A stretch of 26,180 nt of DNA, taken from the NCBI GenBank assembly GCA_038227435.1, contig JBBRPW010000008.1, positions 1-26,180 on the forward strand. The letters run 5' to 3'. The notes beneath the pieces are model-generated. The model was given only the letters and a program-made list of their open reading frames with translations. It had not been told where the DNA came from and did no database searches. Of this stretch, positions 22,879-26,180 are shown piece after piece (position 1 is the first letter of the stretch; each line of letters starts with the position of its first letter). A program made the position numbers and the translations under genes. Source of the DNA: JBBRNV01 sp038227435 (GTDB lineage: Bacteria > Patescibacteriota > Minisyncoccia > Phycocordibacterales > CALRBL01).

Positions 22879-23430
22879 ATGAGCACCAATACCGAATCAA
22901 CACTACAAGAACTAGCACAAAATATTGAAGGGATTTTGTTTTGGAAAGGAGAAGCTGTTTCAAAAAAGAAATTAATCGAAATGTTTGAATGTAGTGAAGG
23001 GCAGTTAGAAGAAGTTCTCAAACACATTGACAATGAAACTAAAAATCGAGGCATCTCTCTTGTTCAAACTGATTCAGAAGTTGAACTACGAACCTCGAAA
23101 ACGGTTTCAAAAACAATTGACCAAATTCAAAAAGATGAACTATCACGAGATCTTGGAAAAGCCAGTTTAGAAACTTTGGCTATTGTTTGCTACCGTGGAC
23201 CTTCAACCAGAAAAGAAATCGAATATGTGCGAGGTGTTAATTGTCAAAGTATTTTGCGAACTCTTGAAATTCGAGGTCTAATTGAACGAGAAGAAGAGGG
23301 AAGCAGAATTTTGTACAAGCCATCGATAGATCTACTCGGCCACCTTGGTATTGCAACACTACAAGAATTACCAGAAATTGATAAAGTAAAAGGAATGATT
23401 GAAAAGCACGAAGAAAATACTGAGGAGTAA
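22879..23430 (+). CDS. scpB: Segregation and condensation protein B
   Basis: A 183-residue partner of ScpA. It has two winged-helix domains: IEGILFWKGEAVSKKKLIEMF at the start of the first, and ASLETLAIVCYRGPSTRKEIE with VRGVNCQSILRTLEIRGLIE in the second; the RGVN motif is diagnostic of ScpB. Length is normal. A possible -10 (TACACT 22866-22871) lies seven bases before the ATG, suggesting it can also be transcribed separately from scpA. Confidence 0.95.
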   Translation: MSTNTESTLQELAQNIEGILFWKGEAVSKKKLIEMFECSEGQLEEVLKHIDNETKNRGISLVQTDSEVELRTSKTVSKTIDQIQKDELSRDLGKASLETLAIVCYRGPSTRKEIEYVRGVNCQSILRTLEIRGLIEREEEGSRILYKPSIDLLGHLGIATLQELPEIDKVKGMIEKHEENTEE

Positions 23431-23450
23431 AATTTAATTAGTTTTATAGA

Positions 23451-24428
23451 ATGTCAAAAATAATTGCACGATCAATATTATATGTAGTTTTAATTGTTAC
23501 GTGCTTTCTAATAATTCAGTACAAGAACAGCAATATAAATATTGAAAATCAAAAAATTACCGACTATCAAATCGCTCAAGAAAAAATAAATAATTATTTA
23601 GAATGGAAACATGAACTAGCATTAACATATGGCTCATTACCTATTGAAGCAAATGAAGTTATCGTTTATGACACTAACTCAAAAAAAACGTTATTTCAAA
23701 AAAATAATACAACACTTCACACTTTAGCTTCTGTTACAAAATTAATGACAACATACCTCGCGCTTCAAACGCTCGACGCAAGTTCAAGTATTACTATTTC
23801 AAAAAAAGCCCTAAATACTGAAGGGGAATCTGGTTTAATTGAAGGAGAGGTTTGGCCACTTGAGAAACTTGTTGCATTTACTTTAATTGTTTCTTCAAAC
23901 GATGGGGCCGCAGCTTTGGCTGAAGCTGTTGAACAAAAGATAGGTAAAAACTTTATTCAATTTATGAATGAGAAAGCAATTGAAATGAACTTACCGTCAC
24001 TTCATTTTACAACTCCTTCCGGCCTTGATACTGGTATTAATTCTTCATCATCAAAAGCAACCAGTGGGGGAATTGGAAATGCTCAAGACATAACAAAGTT
24101 AGCTGAAATATTTTTATACACGTATCCGAATATTGCAATACAAAGTACGTATCAAAAAGCAACATTTATTGGAAGTAAGGGATTGCATGAAGCAGTAAAT
24201 ACTGATGTTATTATTTCATACATCAAAGATCCGCTTCTTTCAAAAACAGGATACACTGAACTTGCTGGAGGAAATTTGGTGTATGCCTTTAACGCTGGAA
24301 CCACTGATAAGCCCCGACCAGTAATTGTGACAATTTTAAATTCAAGTACAGGGGGTCGTTTTAGTGACGCTCGAATGATTGCGTCGTCCACACTCACCGT
24401 ATTGAGAAAAGAGCCGCAATCCATATAA
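23451..24428 (+). CDS. D-alanyl-D-alanine carboxypeptidase-like (peptidase S11) protein
   Basis: A 325-residue penicillin-binding-type serine peptidase that trims peptidoglycan side chains outside the membrane. An N-terminal membrane anchor covers about residues 4-23. The three active-site motifs are intact: S94-V-T-K97 (SxxK nucleophile), S148-S-N150 (SxN) and K265-T-G267 (KTG). The TPSGLDTG motif, also typical of S11, lies between the last two. There is no C-terminal PBP5 domain or second anchor. It is followed by mraY and ftsW, so it belongs to a cell-wall cluster. A promoter for mraY lies inside its last codons. Confidence 0.92.
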   Translation: MSKIIARSILYVVLIVTCFLIIQYKNSNINIENQKITDYQIAQEKINNYLEWKHELALTYGSLPIEANEVIVYDTNSKKTLFQKNNTTLHTLASVTKLMTTYLALQTLDASSSITISKKALNTEGESGLIEGEVWPLEKLVAFTLIVSSNDGAAALAEAVEQKIGKNFIQFMNEKAIEMNLPSLHFTTPSGLDTGINSSSSKATSGGIGNAQDITKLAEIFLYTYPNIAIQSTYQKATFIGSKGLHEAVNTDVIISYIKDPLLSKTGYTELAGGNLVYAFNAGTTDKPRPVIVTILNSSTGGRFSDARMIASSTLTVLRKEPQSI

Positions 24429-24429
24429 T
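24402..24429 (+). promoter_or_regulatory. Promoter for mraY
   Basis: TTGAGA (24402-24407), a 16-base spacer and TATAAT (24424-24429) in the end of the carboxypeptidase gene. The predicted start is near 24436, giving a leader of about 17 bases before ATG 24453. Unlike most promoters here, this one is not leaderless, yet no Shine-Dalgarno is seen. Confidence 0.65.
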
Positions 24430-24452
24430 GCATATATAAACAAACTATCCAC

Positions 24453-25529
24453 ATGACATTAAGCGTAATTAAAGTATTTATACCAGCAGTTCTTTCATTC
24501 TTTATTGGAATAGGAATTACGCCGTATTTCAGTGATTTTTTTTACAAACACAAGCTTTGGAAGCGAAAGTCGCGTAAAATTGAAAGTACCACACTTGAAA
24601 GAGATAAAATTTCTCCAACATTTAAAGCAATACACAATGAGGAGGGGGAACTGTCAACACCACGTGTTGGGGGAACAATTATTTGGGTATCAGTTGTTAT
24701 TACGATTGCACTTTTATATTTAAACTCTTTCTTTTTAAATAATTCACTTTCAAACAAATTAGATTTTTTAAGTAAAAATCAAACTATTCTTCCGCTTGCT
24801 GCATTATTATTTGGTTCAATTATCGGATTGCTCGACGACATTCTTCAAATTTATGATACTGAAGGGCGTTTTGCCGACGGAATTTCAAGGAGATATCGAA
24901 TTTTAGTTGTGTTGTTTATTTCTGCTGTTGGTGCCTGGTGGTTTTTCTTCAAATTACAGAATTTTGTGATTACTGTACCTTTTGGATTTTTTGGAGGTAC
25001 TCTCGATTTAGGACTCGCTTTTATTCCATTTTTTATCATTGTAATGCTTGGAGTATTTTCAGGATCAGTAATAGATGGGATTGATGGACTTGCAGGGGGT
25101 GTAATGGCCTCTGCCTTTACTTCATATTTAGTAATTGCATATGTTCAAAATCAAATTGACCTCGCTGCATTTTGCGCCGTAATTGTTGGAGGAATTTTAG
25201 CTTTCTTGTGGTTTAACATTCCGCCCGCCCGTTTCTATTTAGGTGAAACTGGAATGCTAGGACTCACCGTAACTTTGGCTATTATTGCTTTTCTAACCCA
25301 ACAAGTGTTAGTTCTTCCAATAATTGCATTTCCACTAGTTGCCACATCTCTTTCATCATCTATACAAATGTTTTCAAAAAAATATTTTAAAAAGAAAGTA
25401 TTTTTAGTGGCACCACTTCATCATCATTTTGAAGCACTAGGGTGGCCATCGTATAAAGTAACAATGCGATATTGGGTTATATCAGCTATTTGCGGAATTA
25501 TTGGAGTAATTATCGCTATCTCACATTAG
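24453..25529 (+). CDS. mraY: Phospho-N-acetylmuramoyl-pentapeptide-transferase
   Basis: A 358-residue multi-pass membrane enzyme of normal length. It transfers phospho-MurNAc-pentapeptide to undecaprenyl phosphate, forming lipid I. The catalytic aspartates are in L127-D128-D129 and V206-IDGIDG212. The signature APLHHHFE (histidines 323-325) and FYLGETGMLGLTVTL are both present. About ten membrane segments can be seen. A loop after the first segment (residues 30-60) is charged and longer than in some MraY. It is followed after 16 bases by ftsW, as in a dcw-type cluster, but murD is not between them. Confidence 0.95.
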   Translation: MTLSVIKVFIPAVLSFFIGIGITPYFSDFFYKHKLWKRKSRKIESTTLERDKISPTFKAIHNEEGELSTPRVGGTIIWVSVVITIALLYLNSFFLNNSLSNKLDFLSKNQTILPLAALLFGSIIGLLDDILQIYDTEGRFADGISRRYRILVVLFISAVGAWWFFFKLQNFVITVPFGFFGGTLDLGLAFIPFFIIVMLGVFSGSVIDGIDGLAGGVMASAFTSYLVIAYVQNQIDLAAFCAVIVGGILAFLWFNIPPARFYLGETGMLGLTVTLAIIAFLTQQVLVLPIIAFPLVATSLSSSIQMFSKKYFKKKVFLVAPLHHHFEALGWPSYKVTMRYWVISAICGIIGVIIAISH

Positions 25530-25545
25530 GCGCAGTTAAAATATA

Positions 25546-26180
25546 ATGCTTACTAAACGTCTTTTAATTGACAAACCACTCCTTATTATAATTGGACTTT
25601 TGGTGGTGGTTGGTTTTTTCGTATTTAGTTCAGCCTCACTTGGATTACTTGCTCGAAATACATCACTTTTTGAATCAGTTAAAACAAATCAATTAGTTTT
25701 AGGTTTAGGATGTGGAATTATTTTACTGGCAATTACAGCAAACATTCCTTATAAACTTTTTAAACGATATAGTTTATTTTTTTATATTCTTTCAGCAATA
25801 GCACTTGCGTTGGTATTTGTGCCTCATATAGGGGTAGCACATGGAGGGGCAAAGCGTTGGGTAGATGTAGGTCCAATTACATTTCAACCTTCTGAAATTT
25901 ATAAATATGCATTTGTAATGTATTTAGCAACTTGGATTTCAAACGTCAAAGGAAAGATTACTTCATTTAAATACGGACTCATTCCATTTGGAATAATTAT
26001 TGCAATTAGTGGAGCTTTTATTTTACTTCAACCGGACACTGCTACTTTTGGTGTAATTGCAATTGCAGGAACTGCAATGTATTTAGTGGGGGGAGCAAAA
26101 TGGAGAGATATTTTTATTATGGGTGGCATCGGAGTACTGGTTATTGGACTACTGGCCCTTACTCGACCTTACATTAGAGA
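25546..26180 (+). CDS. ftsW: FtsW/RodA-family peptidoglycan polymerase, N-terminal part (partial)
   Basis: The frame opens at ATG 25546 and runs off the right edge after about 211 residues. FtsW/RodA proteins polymerise lipid II into glycan strands. The diagnostic motif GGAKRWVDVGPITFQPSE is present, followed by FILLQPDTATFGVI. At least five membrane segments are seen so far. FtsW is preferred over RodA because of the adjacent mraY; the sequence itself allows either. Upstream AT-rich sequence (TAAAAT 25537-25542) is too close to the ATG for a clear promoter, so co-transcription with mraY is likely. Confidence 0.9.
   Translation, partial: MLTKRLLIDKPLLIIIGLLVVVGFFVFSSASLGLLARNTSLFESVKTNQLVLGLGCGIILLAITANIPYKLFKRYSLFFYILSAIALALVFVPHIGVAHGGAKRWVDVGPITFQPSEIYKYAFVMYLATWISNVKGKITSFKYGLIPFGIIIAISGAFILLQPDTATFGVIAIAGTAMYLVGGAKWRDIFIMGGIGVLVIGLLALTRPYIR

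Noticed and set aside
1..26180. tRNA, rRNA, CRISPR array, IS element or integrase
   Set aside because: No T-loop/acceptor patterns, regularly spaced repeat-spacer units, transposase or integrase motifs were seen on either strand; the only short repeats are the 18.97-19.04 kb array.
1..26180. UGA-to-glycine recoding (code 25)
   Set aside because: UGA ends the CYTH gene (14286) and scpA (22812) in the expected places, and conserved proteins contain no internal UGA.

Overview
This window is a gene-dense, AT-rich bacterial chromosome segment that looks like a Patescibacteria/CPR (probably Parcubacteria-type) genome. The basis is inference from several visible traits: housekeeping proteins trimmed compared with usual bacterial forms (AlaRS ending right after the editing-domain motif, AspRS without its GAD insertion, DnaJ without a zinc finger, short L13), CGA-rich arginine codons in the conserved genes, almost no Shine-Dalgarno sequences, and small membrane-anchored proteins typical of these genomes. 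UGA ends at least two genes (CYTH protein, scpA), so I see no code-25 reassignment.

Layout. 1-192 is the 3' end of alaS. 252-2886 holds a PilM/FtsA-like actin-fold protein followed by a single-pass membrane protein with a baseplate-J-like beta domain. 2907-7287 is the conserved translation/transcription block infA-rpmJ-rpsM-rpsK-rpsD-rpoA-rplQ-rplM-rpsI. 7394-8332 is a membrane-anchored PsbP-like lipoprotein-style protein. 8392-12393 is the chaperone block grpE-orf124-dnaK-dnaJ, closed by a strong terminator. 12489-14286 holds a small membrane protein, a SAM methyltransferase and a CYTH protein. 14301-18636 is trpS, an ABC exporter and aspS. 18640-21900 is an accessory-looking insert: a strong promoter, a 51-residue leaderless microprotein, a terminator, three 12-base repeats interleaved with hairpins, a second ABC exporter, and a convergent P-loop NTPase. 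From 21970 the core resumes: scpA-scpB (chromosome condensation), a D-Ala-D-Ala carboxypeptidase-like protein, mraY and the start of ftsW (cell wall and division).

The two most interesting signals are (1) a recurring promoter geometry in which a -10 hexamer lies about 6 bases before the start codon, so the predicted mRNA starts at or next to the AUG (leaderless) - this also corrects three start sites - and (2) the 18.7-19.07 kb regulatory/microprotein region upstream of the second ABC exporter. Nothing here was checked by database search; family calls rest on motifs read by eye.
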